Shown piece by piece: positions 34,011 through 44,424 of a DNA stretch of 64,000 bases. The notes beneath the pieces were generated by a model. It was not told where the DNA came from, did no database searches, and saw only the letters and a program-made list of their open reading frames with translations. A program made the translations under genes and the position numbers. The DNA is from an uncultured Emticicia sp. GTDB taxonomy: Bacteria; Bacteroidota; Bacteroidia; Cytophagales; Spirosomataceae. The stretch covers positions 60,991-124,990 of the forward strand of contig NZ_CALCZQ010000015.1 in the NCBI RefSeq assembly GCF_937903345.1. Reading direction: 5' to 3'. Each line of letters begins with the position of its first letter. The first letter of the stretch is position 1.

Positions 34011-37000
34011 ATGAAGAAAGGTTTTTTTCTCTTTATTGGCATTATTGTTTCTTATATTGCCTCTTCTCAACAACAAAACGATAGTGATAGAGGTATTTAT
34101 GAATCATTCGTAATACTGAATAAAAATGGTGGTGGTAATGTGCACTATGACTTACAAACTGACAAATCCTCAAATCCAAATTTTGAAGGGTCCTTAGGTG
34201 TTTTTGGTGCTGGCTGCTCATTGATTATTTCAGGTGGAGAAAATAAAACCTATACATGTAATGGGTGCATTTTGGCCAATGGAACTTTCTTTTATAGAAT
34301 TTATCCGAGTGGCGAAAGTGCACCTAATTTTTCAGAATTCACTTTGGGTTTGGCCTCAAACGATGCAGGTGGATGTGGGGGGAATCAGACCTGGAGAAAT
34401 GACTCAGAGAGTGTCAATGTTTTACATGGGCGAGCTTCAGGAACTTATGTAATTGAGATTTTGACACAAAATCCAATAAGCGGCGGGTGTCCAGGGCTGA
34501 CACTTTTTTCGAATAATAATAGTGCTAACTATAAAGCCACCTTTACGATTGTAGGGCCGCCCACTCTACAAACAAGTGCTTCGGTGTGTTTGGGAAGCTC
34601 TGTAACGCTTACAGGGTCGTGTGAAAGTGGAACACCAAAATGGTCAACTGGGGAAATAGCAGCGGTGATTTCGGTTAGCCCAACAATAAATACTACTTAT
34701 ACTGCTACTTGCAAAACTGTAGAAGGTTGTGAAAGTTTGGCGAGTTCGTCGGTTGTGGTAACCGTTAATAGTTTAAGTATTATAGACCATCCAATAACTC
34801 AATTTGATTGCGAGCCAAATAGCATTCGTTTTTTGGCAAATGCATCAACCACCAGTACAGGTACGGGTAGTAGTATTATTTATCAGTGGCAAAGAAAACT
34901 TGCTACTGAATCAAGTTTTACAGGACTGTCAAATACTTTACCGACACTATTTTCTGGAAATATTCTTCAAGTTTCGCCTACAGGTAGCCCTAATATTTCA
35001 GGAACACAATTTAGATATATAGCAACAGATGGTAATGGCTGCAGTGTAACTTCAAATCCTGCCACATTATACCTCAATAATGTTGGAACTATAACCAACA
35101 ATTCGGTTTGTGAAAATACGGATTATACTCTGACATTACCAATATCCACAGAGGTTATTGCTAATGTTTTAAGTTATCAATGGGAGGTTTTGGATGCAAC
35201 TGCAAATACTTGGGAAATTGTTAGCAATGGCGGAGGAATTTCGGGTGCTACGACACTGTCCCTAAACTTTACAAGAATACCTTCAGTTCAGGATGGCAAA
35301 AAATATCGTTGTAAAGTTGTTTTTAATGTTAGCGTCAATAACGATAACGATGGTTCAATAAATCAAGGTGCTGCAATTACCTGTTCAAGAACCTCCGCAG
35401 AGGTTACACTTAATGTTAAGCAAATTCCACCTATCCCATCAATAAACACAATATCTCCTCAAAATGCTTGTTTTGGAGCCTCAATTACGCTCAATTCTAC
35501 AGGCTGTTCCGGTGTGGGCGGAACTACCTCTTGGTATGAAAATGATGCATTAGTTTCATCTACTGCTATTTATAAATTTACACCTTTGGCAGTTAGTTCA
35601 AAATCATACAAGGCTCGCTGTACAAAAAGTGGTTGTGAAAGTTCTTTTTCTACTAATATAGTTGTAAATATTAATCCAGTTCCAATCGTATCAGCTGTTA
35701 CGATAAATCCAGCTTCGGCAGTTGTTTGCCAAGGCAATAATGTTGCTCTCACCTTGGCAAAAGAGTTGGTTACAAACAAGGTAAGATGGTATAATCAGGC
35801 TGTTGGTGGAGCTGCGGTTTCTTCAAGTTCAGCAACTACAACCAATTCTCATACCTATAATATTCCTCTTTCAGTTATATTACCAATCAATTCAATCACA
35901 CCCAATGTTTTGAATTATTGGGTAGAACAAGAAAATACTTATGGATGTATAAGTCCTCGTACTCAAAAAAGTTTCACGATAAATCCTATTCCATCAGCAC
36001 CAAGTGTTACAAGTCCAGTTAATTACTGTCAGAATTCGCCTACTATTAGCCTAAGTGCGACGCCAACAGGAAGCAATAGCCTATTTTGGTATGGAACGAG
36101 TGCTTCTGGTGGCATTTCCAGTGGTTCTGCAACAATACCAATATCTTCTTTTTTAGGAACAACCTCTTATTACGTTAGTCAGAAAAATAGTTACACATGC
36201 GAGAGTACGAGATCTTCAATTAATGTGGTTGTAAATTCAATACCAAATGCTCCAGTTGCCCCAACAACAATTTCTTATTGTAAAAATAATATTTCATCTG
36301 CACTTTCTGCTGCGGCAACAGGTGCTAATATATTAATATGGTATGATGTAAATGATAACATTCTGGGTTCGGCACCAACTCCAAATACGACAATTGTTGG
36401 AGTTCAAATTTTTAAGGTAAGTCAGAAAAGTCCAGCACCATCCAATTGTGAAAGTCCCAAAACTACAATTACAGTTACAATTAATGATTTACCACCAGCA
36501 CCATCGGTAACCGACGCAGTTGGGTACTGCAAAAACGCCTCAGCTACAGCACTTTCCGCTACCGCAATGAGTACGAATGCATTACTTTGGTATGGAACGA
36601 ATGCTGTAGGTGGAACAGCAAGCGGAACTTCTCCAACTCCTATTACAACTTCGGCCGGTACAACAGCTTATTATGTAAGTCAAATAGATGCAAACAAATG
36701 CGAAAGTTTGAGAGCAAAAATTGATGTCGAAATTACTCCAAGCGTTTCTGCAACTATTTCCGGAATAAATGCTTTTTGTATGAGTGGGGTGTTGAATAAA
36801 TCTACCACTTTGACTGTTAATCCTACTGGTGGAAATGGCTCATATACATATCAATGGCAAAACTTATCTGGTAATATTAATTCAGCCATATATCAGACGT
36901 ATGAAGTAAATAATATGGTTCAAGCTGGAAATTCGGAAACTTTCAAAGTAATTCTGACCTCTGGTTATTGTATAACTTCTGCGAATTTGAACGTAACTAA

Positions 37001-40000
37001 ACAAGGCTGGAGTGATGTTCCGAATGTTTCTATTAGTCCTATTGGTGATATATGTGGAAATGGTTCAAAAACGCTAAGTATTAATAGTCCCAATGCTGGT
37101 ACTTATAAATGGTATGAAGATGCAAATTCTTTAACCCAAATTGTGGCAGGAACAATTTTTTCTACGCCGAATTTGACCTCAACTAAATCATATTATGTAG
37201 CTCGTGAACAACAGATTACAGCAAATCTTACTTGCCAGACTGACAGAACTATCACAACAATTAATGTAAATTTAAGCCCCGAAACCCCAATTATTGTAAA
37301 TTCTGCTAATAAAACTCGTTTTTGTAATACCGATTCAGGATTTTCTTTATCAGTTTCCTGTACATCGGGTAGTGGTCAATATCGATTAAATAATGGTGCT
37401 TGGACAAGTGGAAATTTGATTTCAATTACTCCTGCTAACTATGCCTCTTCCATTACTCTTGATTATGATTTCAAATGTTCGTTAAATGCAAGTTGCCAGA
37501 GTGCAATGTCTTCGACCAGTGTTACCATAAGCCCTGCACCAAACGCACCTATGATTTCAGGTAATACAAATATTTGCTCAGGAACATCAACAAACTTAAG
37601 TGCAAGTGGTTGTTTAGGAACAGTAGTTTGGTCAAACGGTACTAGTGCCAATGACATAACAGTTTCTACTTCAGGCATATATTATGCCACTTGTACCCTA
37701 GGTGGTTGTACGAGTGTAGCCTCATTAACGCAGACAACCATATTAAATGCCATTTTACCGGCACCTACTGTGATTTCAGATGATATCGATAATATCGTAT
37801 GTGCTGGTACAAATGTAAAGTTAAGCGTAAGTGATTGTGCGGGTACAGTGGTTTGGTCGAATGGCATAATAGCCACAACAATATTGGTTTCTTCTTCTGG
37901 TACCTATAATGCTACATGTACGGTAAATGGTTGTACGAGTGTCGCCTCAACAACGCAGACGATTGTAATAAATCAAAATCCTGCTATTTCTCTTGGCTCA
38001 ATTAACAGTGTTTGTAATACTGCCACTAGCGTTGATTTACCATTCAATACAATATCTAATAACCCAGATAAATATATTCTAACTTCAAATATGACAGGTT
38101 TTATGGCAGTTTATGATGCTCCATTATCAGCTTCACCAATTAGAATATATATTCCTTCAGGAAAAACCGGTAATCATTCTTTTGTGCTAAGTATCAAAAA
38201 TAGTACAACCAAATGTACAAATTCGCAAACTTTTGACTTGACTGTTTTACCTGTTTTAATTGCAGGAAGTATAGAGAATTCTTCAAATACAATTAATTGT
38301 TCTGGCTATAATGCCGGAGTAATTACGAATATGAGTTTGGCTAGTGGTGGAAAGACTAATTATATTTATCAATGGCAATCATCAACTGATAATGTTAATT
38401 ATATAGATATTTCGGGTGCAAATTTGACGACATATGATCCACCAGCTTTGACTCAAACAACGTATTATCGTAGAAAAGTAAAAGATGCTTGCGGAGATGA
38501 AGCCATTTCTTCAAATGTACATCGAATACAAATTGTATCCGACCCACAGATTACGATTACTGATGTTACTGACCGCATAATTTGTTCTGGAAGTAATTTC
38601 AGCATACAAGCTACAGTAATTGGTGGTTCGGGAACATGTACGCCAATATGGCAATCTTCAAGTACACAGTCTGGTACATATATTAATGAACAAGTGGGGG
38701 GATTAAGTTTTACTGCATTCTTAACAAATGTTACTAATGCTCCAACCGCCAAGTATTACCGTGCAATTTATGCTTGTAGCGGAGCTGGTTCAGGGGCTTG
38801 TAATCAAGGATTTTCATCGGTCGTAAAAGTATCGATAAATCCAATTCCTAATACGCCAACTATTACACCTTTTTCTAGTATTATTTGCCCATCTCAATCG
38901 ACTACCTTAACAGCCAGCGGATGTAATGGAATCGTTCTATGGGGCGGGGGACAAACCGGAAGTACACTATCTATTTCTGATGCAGGGACTTATGTTGCTA
39001 AATGTACACTTAACAGTTGTATAAGTGCGAGTAGTTCGGTTAAGGTTACATTAGCATCTGGAGGTACTCCAATTACGCCACCGGTAATTAGTGGATCCGC
39101 TACAATCTGTAGTGGTGTATTTACCAATCTAATTGCCTCAAATTGCTCTGGCTCGATTAATTGGAGCAATGGACAAACTGGAACCTCAATCAGAGTTAAT
39201 CCTTTAAATTCAACGGATTATACCGCTACGTGTTTTGATGGCACTTGTACGAGTAATAGTAGTAATAAAATTACAGTAACTGTTAATTCTTTTCCAATAA
39301 TCGCAACCCAGCCAAAAAATCAAGCGGACTGTAATGGAAATTCGGTAACTTTTACGGTAGCTAGTACTTCGATTACAAATTATCAATGGCAAAGGAAAAA
39401 TTCAAATGGAGTTTTTATTGATATTGCTAATGCTGTCTCTAATACCCTGACTATTAGCAATGTTGGCAGTATAACCGACCCGAATCAAACAGAATATAGG
39501 GTTGCAGTATCAAACGAAAATTGTAGTGTAACCTCAAACGTGGCTGTACTTACAGTAAATTCGCTTGTAGGAAGCCTTGCTGACCAAACTATTTGTGATG
39601 GAGCAAATGTAAGTTTCAATTTATCAAATATTAGTTTTTTGGGTAGTATCCAAAGTTACCAATGGCAAAGAAGATTAGGAATATCTGGCACATGGAATGA
39701 TATCGCAGGAGCAACAACTACCATCTTAAAAATCAATGCCGCAACCAACGCTGATGAGCAATATTATCGTTGCAAAGTTAATTTCACAGCTGGAGGTTCA
39801 ACCTGTGCAAGATATACAAGCGAAGATGATTCAAATGGTGCAAAATTGACTGTTTTGGTAGCATCTAGGCCCACAATTTCAGGCACAAATGCCATTTGCA
39901 AGGGTACAAATACAACGCTTACTGCCAATAATTGCGAAGGAATAATCATTTGGTCAAGTGGACAATCAACCGCTAATATTACGGTTTCACCAGTCGTAAA

Positions 40001-43000
40001 TACTTCATATACAGTTAGTTGTACATCAACACAATGTGGATTTATTATTACATCAGCACCTTACTCAGTTGCAGTAAGTGAAACGCAGCCACCCGAAATT
40101 ATTACGAATGATGTAATTTTGCCAGCCACATTAACTTTTGCAGCACGAACAACCGTTCCAAACGCAACATTAATGTGGTACAATCGGGCAACAGGTGGAA
40201 TAGGCACTTCGACTGCACCATCGTTTTCGGCAGTTGGTTCATATTCATATTGGGTAACTCAAACCAACCCAATCACAGGTTGTGAAAGTGCCAGATCACC
40301 AATTATTGCAAAAGTTTTAGATCATTTTCGTATTACCCAACAACCAACCAATCAAGTTGATTGTAAAGGGAATTCAGTGTTTTTAGCTGTCTTAGCGGTT
40401 GGACCAAATCCACTGTTTACTTATCAATGGCAGCGAAAACGTCCAAATGAACCTGATTTTGTCAATTTAGATGAAGAAGTAAATGGAATCAAAGGCTGGT
40501 ATGCACGTATAATGACTGTTTCAAATGTGGGTAATATCAATAATCCAGACAAAACACAATATCGGTGTATAGTTAGTAATAACGGAGAATTTATAACTTC
40601 CGAAATTTCTACATTAACCGTAAACTCATTGGAAGGCTCAATGCCAAATTTGGGTGTTTGTGTGGGTGGAGACAATGAATTTAACTTACAAAATTATTTT
40701 ATAATTAAAGGAAATGTAGTAAACTACCAATGGCAAACTCGACTTGGAACAAGCGGTGCTTGGACAGACTTAAATGATGGAAATGGGATTTCGGGAAGCA
40801 ATAAAAGCATATTAAAATTTATAAATACCACTTATGATCAAAGTGCTTACTATCGTTGTTTAGTGAAATTTAACACTCAAGGTTTTGAATGTACTGAATC
40901 AACCGATGCTGCGAAGCTCATTGTTAGCGGTTTTCCTCCGGCACCATTGGTTTCGAGTATATTTTATTGTCAAAATGCAAACACTGTAAGATTGAAGGTT
41001 GATAGTCCGAATCAGAATCTTGTTTGGTATTCACAAGAAACAGAAGGTGTTGGAAACAAAACAGCTCCAACGCCTAATTCAAGTATTGCGGGAGTTTTTA
41101 AACATTATGTTGCAGACCGAACCAACGAAGGTTGCGAAGGCCCCCGATCTACAATAAGTGTTGAAATAGGTGCGACCCCTGCCTCTCCAAAAAACACCAC
41201 ACCAACGAGTGTGAATGAAGGAAATTTACTAACTATGTCAGCCGAAGGAAATCCTTCAGAAAGCCAAGTTTTACGTTGGTACACTTCGCCGACAATCACA
41301 ACATTTTCGATAACTGCTCCGTCTTTTACATCCGCAGGAACTTACACACGTTATGTGGCTCAAGTATCCGCTTTTGGATGTGTAGGTCCTCGCACACCTA
41401 TTACAGCCACTATTATTCCTAGTCTTAAATTTACCAAACAACCACTTTCTCAAGCCGATTGTGAAGGTAATTCGGTTACATTTGCGGTTTCGGCTATCGC
41501 TGCAAGCACCATCACTTACCAATGGCAACGTCAAAAGCCAAACGAAACAATTTTTAAAGATTTGCCAAACGCAAACTCTAATTTGCTCAAAATTAGCGAT
41601 ATAGGGAATGTAGAAAATCCAGATCTAACAAAATATCGCTGTCAAATCAAGGACGATAAAAATTCGATGTTTTCAGAAGAAGCAATTTTGACTGTAAATC
41701 AGATTGTAGGAACATTGGAAACCATTAATCTATGCGATGGCAAAGCAGGTAAACTAACATTCAATAGCTTAAGCATAACTGGCAAGACAGCCGAATATCA
41801 ATGGCAGAAAAAAGTATTAAACTCCTATAAAGATATTCCGACGAATCCCAATGGTGAAGCAGTTATTAACGAAGCAGGTACATATCGTGGAAAAATCACA
41901 TATATAGTCGATAAAACATTAACCTGTTATCGAACTACAACTGACGTGAAAGTAGAAGTAAAGCCAATACCTACAGCTCCGCAAGTTGCCAATCAAAATG
42001 CTTGTTTGAATACTCCAATTGATATTGCACAGGGAGTTACCAGCAACAATTCTTTACTTTGGTATGAAACAGTAACTGATACAACTGGTGACAAAGTCAT
42101 TCCTAAAATTGATTTTACTAAACTGGGTAAAACAATTTTTTTTGTAAGTCAAATAAATAATTTTGGCTGTGAAAGCGAGCGAAAGTCTTTTGATATAATA
42201 GTTTCTGCCATTCCTGAAAAACCAATCACCACTGACTTGTCTTATTGTCGAAATGCTACAAGTCTTGTTCTTACCGCAACAACTACTACTATTCAAAATC
42301 GTATACTTTGGTACCCGTCACTAACAGCCAAAGAGATGTACATACTTACACCTACTCCAAGTACAAAACTTGATGGTGAATTTACTTTTTTTGCTTCTTC
42401 AAAAAACATCGTAGGTTGCGAGAGTGAACGAGTTCCTTTAAATGTTTCGGTTGCTCCATGCATCGCCACGTTTGAAAGCAATTTCAATAATTGTATTCAA
42501 GTTTCTGCCGATAGCGTAAAGGGCAATCAATGGTTTGATTTATATGATAATGCTGGGCGTTTGTATGCTTCTGTCAATCCGAATGGTCTTAATTTAGGAA
42601 AGGTTTTAATTTCAATTCGCCATTACGGAAGAGGCAGCACTGTCATTCCAACTACCCACAATGATACTAAATTGATGACTCGTTATGTCGATTTTCAAAG
42701 TTCTATATTAAATGAGTTTGATTCGCCCGTATCATTGCGAATTTATTACTTAAATGATGAGTTGAAAGATTATAAAACTGCAACAAATCTGCCAAATCTG
42801 ACTATTAATGATTTCAATATTGTGCATTATGATGGAATAAGGGAAGACTGTGGATTCGAGAACAACGATAATTTTGTAGAAGGAGAAAGCTACGTTATTT
42901 ATAAAAACATTTTTGGAAATCAAATTGCTAAAGATTTCTTTTATCTCGAATTTGATGTAAAAGAGTTTTCAGAAATTGGTGCAACTGCTAATGATTATAC

Positions 43001-43535
43001 CGAAATAGTATTAACTGCTAAAGAGACCGAAAAACAAACAGTACAACTCAATTGGAAGAGTAAATTTGAAATAAAAGCCGAAAAATATATAGTAGAACGC
43101 AGTAATGACTGTAAAAACTTTACGAAAATTTGTGAAGTCAAGGCTAAGGGTACAAGTAGCTTTTATGAAAATATTGATTTTCAACCAATGTCAGGCAAAA
43201 ATTGCTACCGCTTGGTTTATATCGACAAAGATGGAACAAAGAAATTTCTTGATACAATTGAGTTAAATTTCACAGGAAAAGACCCAGTTTGTTCAGTTTT
43301 CCCGAATCCGTGGGCAAAAGGAGATGAGATAAATCTATACCTAAGAAATATCAAAGAAAAAGAAATCAAACTCTATGATATGCTTGGGCAAGTGTTTTCG
43401 TTTAAAATGAATAAAAATGAGGCTCAAATCATCAAAATTCGTCCAGACGTACATTTAAGCAAAGGCATACATTTTGTAGTGGTAGTGGGTGAAGATGGAA
43501 AAAAATGTGTACAAAAAGTTGTAATTAATCCTTGA
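34011..43535 (+). CDS. Giant secreted Ig-like repeat protein with T9SS sorting domain
   Basis: About 3,174 residues. Signal peptide MKKGFFLFIGIIVSYIASSQ, hence ATG 34011 rather than TTG 33975. Most of the chain is tandem Ig-like units of three recurring types: YQWQRK-containing units (about ten YQW motifs, with LxISNVGxIxNPDxTxYRC), WYG/LLWY units with YYVSQxNxxxCES, and WSNGQTG-type units with YxATCTxNGCTS. After the last unit come a separate domain, a fibronectin-like segment (VQLNWKSKFEIKAEKYIVERS) and a type A T9SS C-terminal domain (FPNPWAKGDEINLYL to VQKVVINP). The protein is therefore exported by T9SS and attached to or released from the cell surface. An adhesin or gliding-related role is likely by analogy. 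Confidence 0.92.
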   Translation: MKKGFFLFIGIIVSYIASSQQQNDSDRGIYESFVILNKNGGGNVHYDLQTDKSSNPNFEGSLGVFGAGCSLIISGGENKTYTCNGCILANGTFFYRIYPSGESAPNFSEFTLGLASNDAGGCGGNQTWRNDSESVNVLHGRASGTYVIEILTQNPISGGCPGLTLFSNNNSANYKATFTIVGPPTLQTSASVCLGSSVTLTGSCESGTPKWSTGEIAAVISVSPTINTTYTATCKTVEGCESLASSSVVVTVNSLSIIDHPITQFDCEPNSIRFLANASTTSTGTGSSIIYQWQRKLATESSFTGLSNTLPTLFSGNILQVSPTGSPNISGTQFRYIATDGNGCSVTSNPATLYLNNVGTITNNSVCENTDYTLTLPISTEVIANVLSYQWEVLDATANTWEIVSNGGGISGATTLSLNFTRIPSVQDGKKYRCKVVFNVSVNNDNDGSINQGAAITCSRTSAEVTLNVKQIPPIPSINTISPQNACFGASITLNSTGCSGVGGTTSWYENDALVSSTAIYKFTPLAVSSKSYKARCTKSGCESSFSTNIVVNINPVPIVSAVTINPASAVVCQGNNVALTLAKELVTNKVRWYNQAVGGAAVSSSSATTTNSHTYNIPLSVILPINSITPNVLNYWVEQENTYGCISPRTQKSFTINPIPSAPSVTSPVNYCQNSPTISLSATPTGSNSLFWYGTSASGGISSGSATIPISSFLGTTSYYVSQKNSYTCESTRSSINVVVNSIPNAPVAPTTISYCKNNISSALSAAATGANILIWYDVNDNILGSAPTPNTTIVGVQIFKVSQKSPAPSNCESPKTTITVTINDLPPAPSVTDAVGYCKNASATALSATAMSTNALLWYGTNAVGGTASGTSPTPITTSAGTTAYYVSQIDANKCESLRAKIDVEITPSVSATISGINAFCMSGVLNKSTTLTVNPTGGNGSYTYQWQNLSGNINSAIYQTYEVNNMVQAGNSETFKVILTSGYCITSANLNVTKQGWSDVPNVSISPIGDICGNGSKTLSINSPNAGTYKWYEDANSLTQIVAGTIFSTPNLTSTKSYYVAREQQITANLTCQTDRTITTINVNLSPETPIIVNSANKTRFCNTDSGFSLSVSCTSGSGQYRLNNGAWTSGNLISITPANYASSITLDYDFKCSLNASCQSAMSSTSVTISPAPNAPMISGNTNICSGTSTNLSASGCLGTVVWSNGTSANDITVSTSGIYYATCTLGGCTSVASLTQTTILNAILPAPTVISDDIDNIVCAGTNVKLSVSDCAGTVVWSNGIIATTILVSSSGTYNATCTVNGCTSVASTTQTIVINQNPAISLGSINSVCNTATSVDLPFNTISNNPDKYILTSNMTGFMAVYDAPLSASPIRIYIPSGKTGNHSFVLSIKNSTTKCTNSQTFDLTVLPVLIAGSIENSSNTINCSGYNAGVITNMSLASGGKTNYIYQWQSSTDNVNYIDISGANLTTYDPPALTQTTYYRRKVKDACGDEAISSNVHRIQIVSDPQITITDVTDRIICSGSNFSIQATVIGGSGTCTPIWQSSSTQSGTYINEQVGGLSFTAFLTNVTNAPTAKYYRAIYACSGAGSGACNQGFSSVVKVSINPIPNTPTITPFSSIICPSQSTTLTASGCNGIVLWGGGQTGSTLSISDAGTYVAKCTLNSCISASSSVKVTLASGGTPITPPVISGSATICSGVFTNLIASNCSGSINWSNGQTGTSIRVNPLNSTDYTATCFDGTCTSNSSNKITVTVNSFPIIATQPKNQADCNGNSVTFTVASTSITNYQWQRKNSNGVFIDIANAVSNTLTISNVGSITDPNQTEYRVAVSNENCSVTSNVAVLTVNSLVGSLADQTICDGANVSFNLSNISFLGSIQSYQWQRRLGISGTWNDIAGATTTILKINAATNADEQYYRCKVNFTAGGSTCARYTSEDDSNGAKLTVLVASRPTISGTNAICKGTNTTLTANNCEGIIIWSSGQSTANITVSPVVNTSYTVSCTSTQCGFIITSAPYSVAVSETQPPEIITNDVILPATLTFAARTTVPNATLMWYNRATGGIGTSTAPSFSAVGSYSYWVTQTNPITGCESARSPIIAKVLDHFRITQQPTNQVDCKGNSVFLAVLAVGPNPLFTYQWQRKRPNEPDFVNLDEEVNGIKGWYARIMTVSNVGNINNPDKTQYRCIVSNNGEFITSEISTLTVNSLEGSMPNLGVCVGGDNEFNLQNYFIIKGNVVNYQWQTRLGTSGAWTDLNDGNGISGSNKSILKFINTTYDQSAYYRCLVKFNTQGFECTESTDAAKLIVSGFPPAPLVSSIFYCQNANTVRLKVDSPNQNLVWYSQETEGVGNKTAPTPNSSIAGVFKHYVADRTNEGCEGPRSTISVEIGATPASPKNTTPTSVNEGNLLTMSAEGNPSESQVLRWYTSPTITTFSITAPSFTSAGTYTRYVAQVSAFGCVGPRTPITATIIPSLKFTKQPLSQADCEGNSVTFAVSAIAASTITYQWQRQKPNETIFKDLPNANSNLLKISDIGNVENPDLTKYRCQIKDDKNSMFSEEAILTVNQIVGTLETINLCDGKAGKLTFNSLSITGKTAEYQWQKKVLNSYKDIPTNPNGEAVINEAGTYRGKITYIVDKTLTCYRTTTDVKVEVKPIPTAPQVANQNACLNTPIDIAQGVTSNNSLLWYETVTDTTGDKVIPKIDFTKLGKTIFFVSQINNFGCESERKSFDIIVSAIPEKPITTDLSYCRNATSLVLTATTTTIQNRILWYPSLTAKEMYILTPTPSTKLDGEFTFFASSKNIVGCESERVPLNVSVAPCIATFESNFNNCIQVSADSVKGNQWFDLYDNAGRLYASVNPNGLNLGKVLISIRHYGRGSTVIPTTHNDTKLMTRYVDFQSSILNEFDSPVSLRIYYLNDELKDYKTATNLPNLTINDFNIVHYDGIREDCGFENNDNFVEGESYVIYKNIFGNQIAKDFFYLEFDVKEFSEIGATANDYTEIVLTAKETEKQTVQLNWKSKFEIKAEKYIVERSNDCKNFTKICEVKAKGTSSFYENIDFQPMSGKNCYRLVYIDKDGTKKFLDTIELNFTGKDPVCSVFPNPWAKGDEINLYLRNIKEKEIKLYDMLGQVFSFKMNKNEAQIIKIRPDVHLSKGIHFVVVVGEDGKKCVQKVVINP

Positions 43536-43644
43536 GCATTAGTATATATGATTTTTTTTAAAAAGTCAGTTTATTCATTTGTCGAAAAAAGGTTTCTATG
43601 CAAATTTGTATTAATTTTGCAAGTCGAATTCAAGTAATGAAAGA

Positions 43645-43863
43645 ATGAAGAATTTTAATTTAAAATCATATCATGTAAGAGGAATGAATGCCTCGACAGA
43701 GGCAGAAAAACTGGCAATTAATCAAGAACTGAAAGAGTTATACGATAGTCTTTCGGAAGAAGATAAAAAAGATTTTAATTATCAGTTGCAAACTTTTCTA
43801 GTAAAAGAAATGGCAGCCATAAAATCAGTTTATGATGCCACTAAAACTGATGATTTGAATTAA
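43645..43863 (+). CDS. Small helical hypothetical protein
   Basis: A 72-residue, charged, apparently all-helical cytoplasmic protein (STEAEKLAINQELKELYDSL, then SEEDKKDFNYQLQTFLVKEM). It has a -7 box (TAATTTTG, 43612-43619) and a terminator directly behind it, so it is probably a real single-gene transcript. I recognise no family and infer no function. Confidence 0.7.
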   Translation: MKNFNLKSYHVRGMNASTEAEKLAINQELKELYDSLSEEDKKDFNYQLQTFLVKEMAAIKSVYDATKTDDLN

Positions 43864-43864
43864 A

Positions 43865-43901
43865 AAAAACGGCTAAGATGTTTTAATTCTTAGCCGTTTT
43901 T
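43865..43901 (+). terminator. Intrinsic terminator after the small helical protein
   Basis: A 13-bp stem AAAAACGGCTAAG (43865-43877) with CTTAGCCGTTTTT (43889-43901) and an 11-base loop. The flanking A- and T-runs let it also stop the hicA relic's transcript from the other strand. Confidence 0.85.
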
Positions 43902-43912
43902 GTGTCTGTTAG

Positions 43913-44150
43913 CTAAAATAATCTATCTTCAGATTCATCAAGACTTTTTTCTAAGTGTGATGCAATTGTTCTATAAAATTTGCCTAAGCGTTCCTGCTTT
44001 TAAAGAATTATTATTAAGGATACTTTCAGAACTTTTACCTTTTTCATTGGTTTGAATTCTTAGGTGACTTCCATTCTGACGCACATCTCCATAGCCAAAT
44101 TGACGTAAAAGTTTGCTTTGTTCTTTGCCTGTTAATTCTTTGGGTAACAT
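43913..44150 (-). pseudogene. hicA: HicA-type mRNA interferase toxin, frameshifted
   Basis: ATG 44150 opens MLPKELTGKEQSKLLRQFGYG, then VRQNGSHLRIQ with the HicA catalytic His in NGSHLRI, and LKAGTLRQIL, where the frame ends in TAG at 43971. In the neighbouring frame the usual HicA C-terminus continues as YRTIASHLEKSLDESEDRLF and stops at 43913. A single base lost or gained in the TTTT run of CAAATTTTATAG explains this. The truncated product keeps the catalytic region, so residual activity is possible. It follows the broken hicB by two bases. Confidence 0.75.
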
Positions 44151-44152
44151 AC

Positions 44153-44373
44153 TCAAAAAATAAAGACCTCTTGCCTAATAAATTGCATAATTACTTTATG
44201 AGGCATCTCAAGGGGATTATCGAAATGGCATTCTAGAGCATCTTTATCATATATTTCAATTCATAAATGGCTTGACCTTGAGTTATAATATGTTCATTAT
44301 CAAAAGCATAAGCCTCTGCTACATATCCACCCTCTTCGATATCTTTTTCGACTTTAAAAACTATCTATTTCAT
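44153..44373 (-). pseudogene. hicB: HicB-type antitoxin, broken by a stop codon and a frameshift
   Basis: Reading the minus strand from ATG 44373 gives MK, then an in-frame TAG, then IVFKVEKDIEEGGYVAEAYA and ITQGQAIYELKYMIK. A stop follows unless one base is skipped near ATAAAGATG, after which DALECHFDNPLEMPHKVIMQ and FIRQEVFIF continue to a TGA at 44153. The EEGGYVAEA strand and the NVKEAVECHF-like motif are those of HicB antitoxins. The antitoxin would not be made from this gene as it stands. Confidence 0.72.
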
Positions 44374-44424
44374 TAATTTTGATTGAATGAAATCAAAATA
44401 ATCATGAAAATTATTTTGGCAAAC

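Noticed and set aside
34011..43535. Repeated short motifs considered as a CRISPR-like array or phase-variation cassette
   Set aside because: The repeats are in frame, coding, diverged at nucleotide level and lack regular spacers; they reflect Ig-like protein units.
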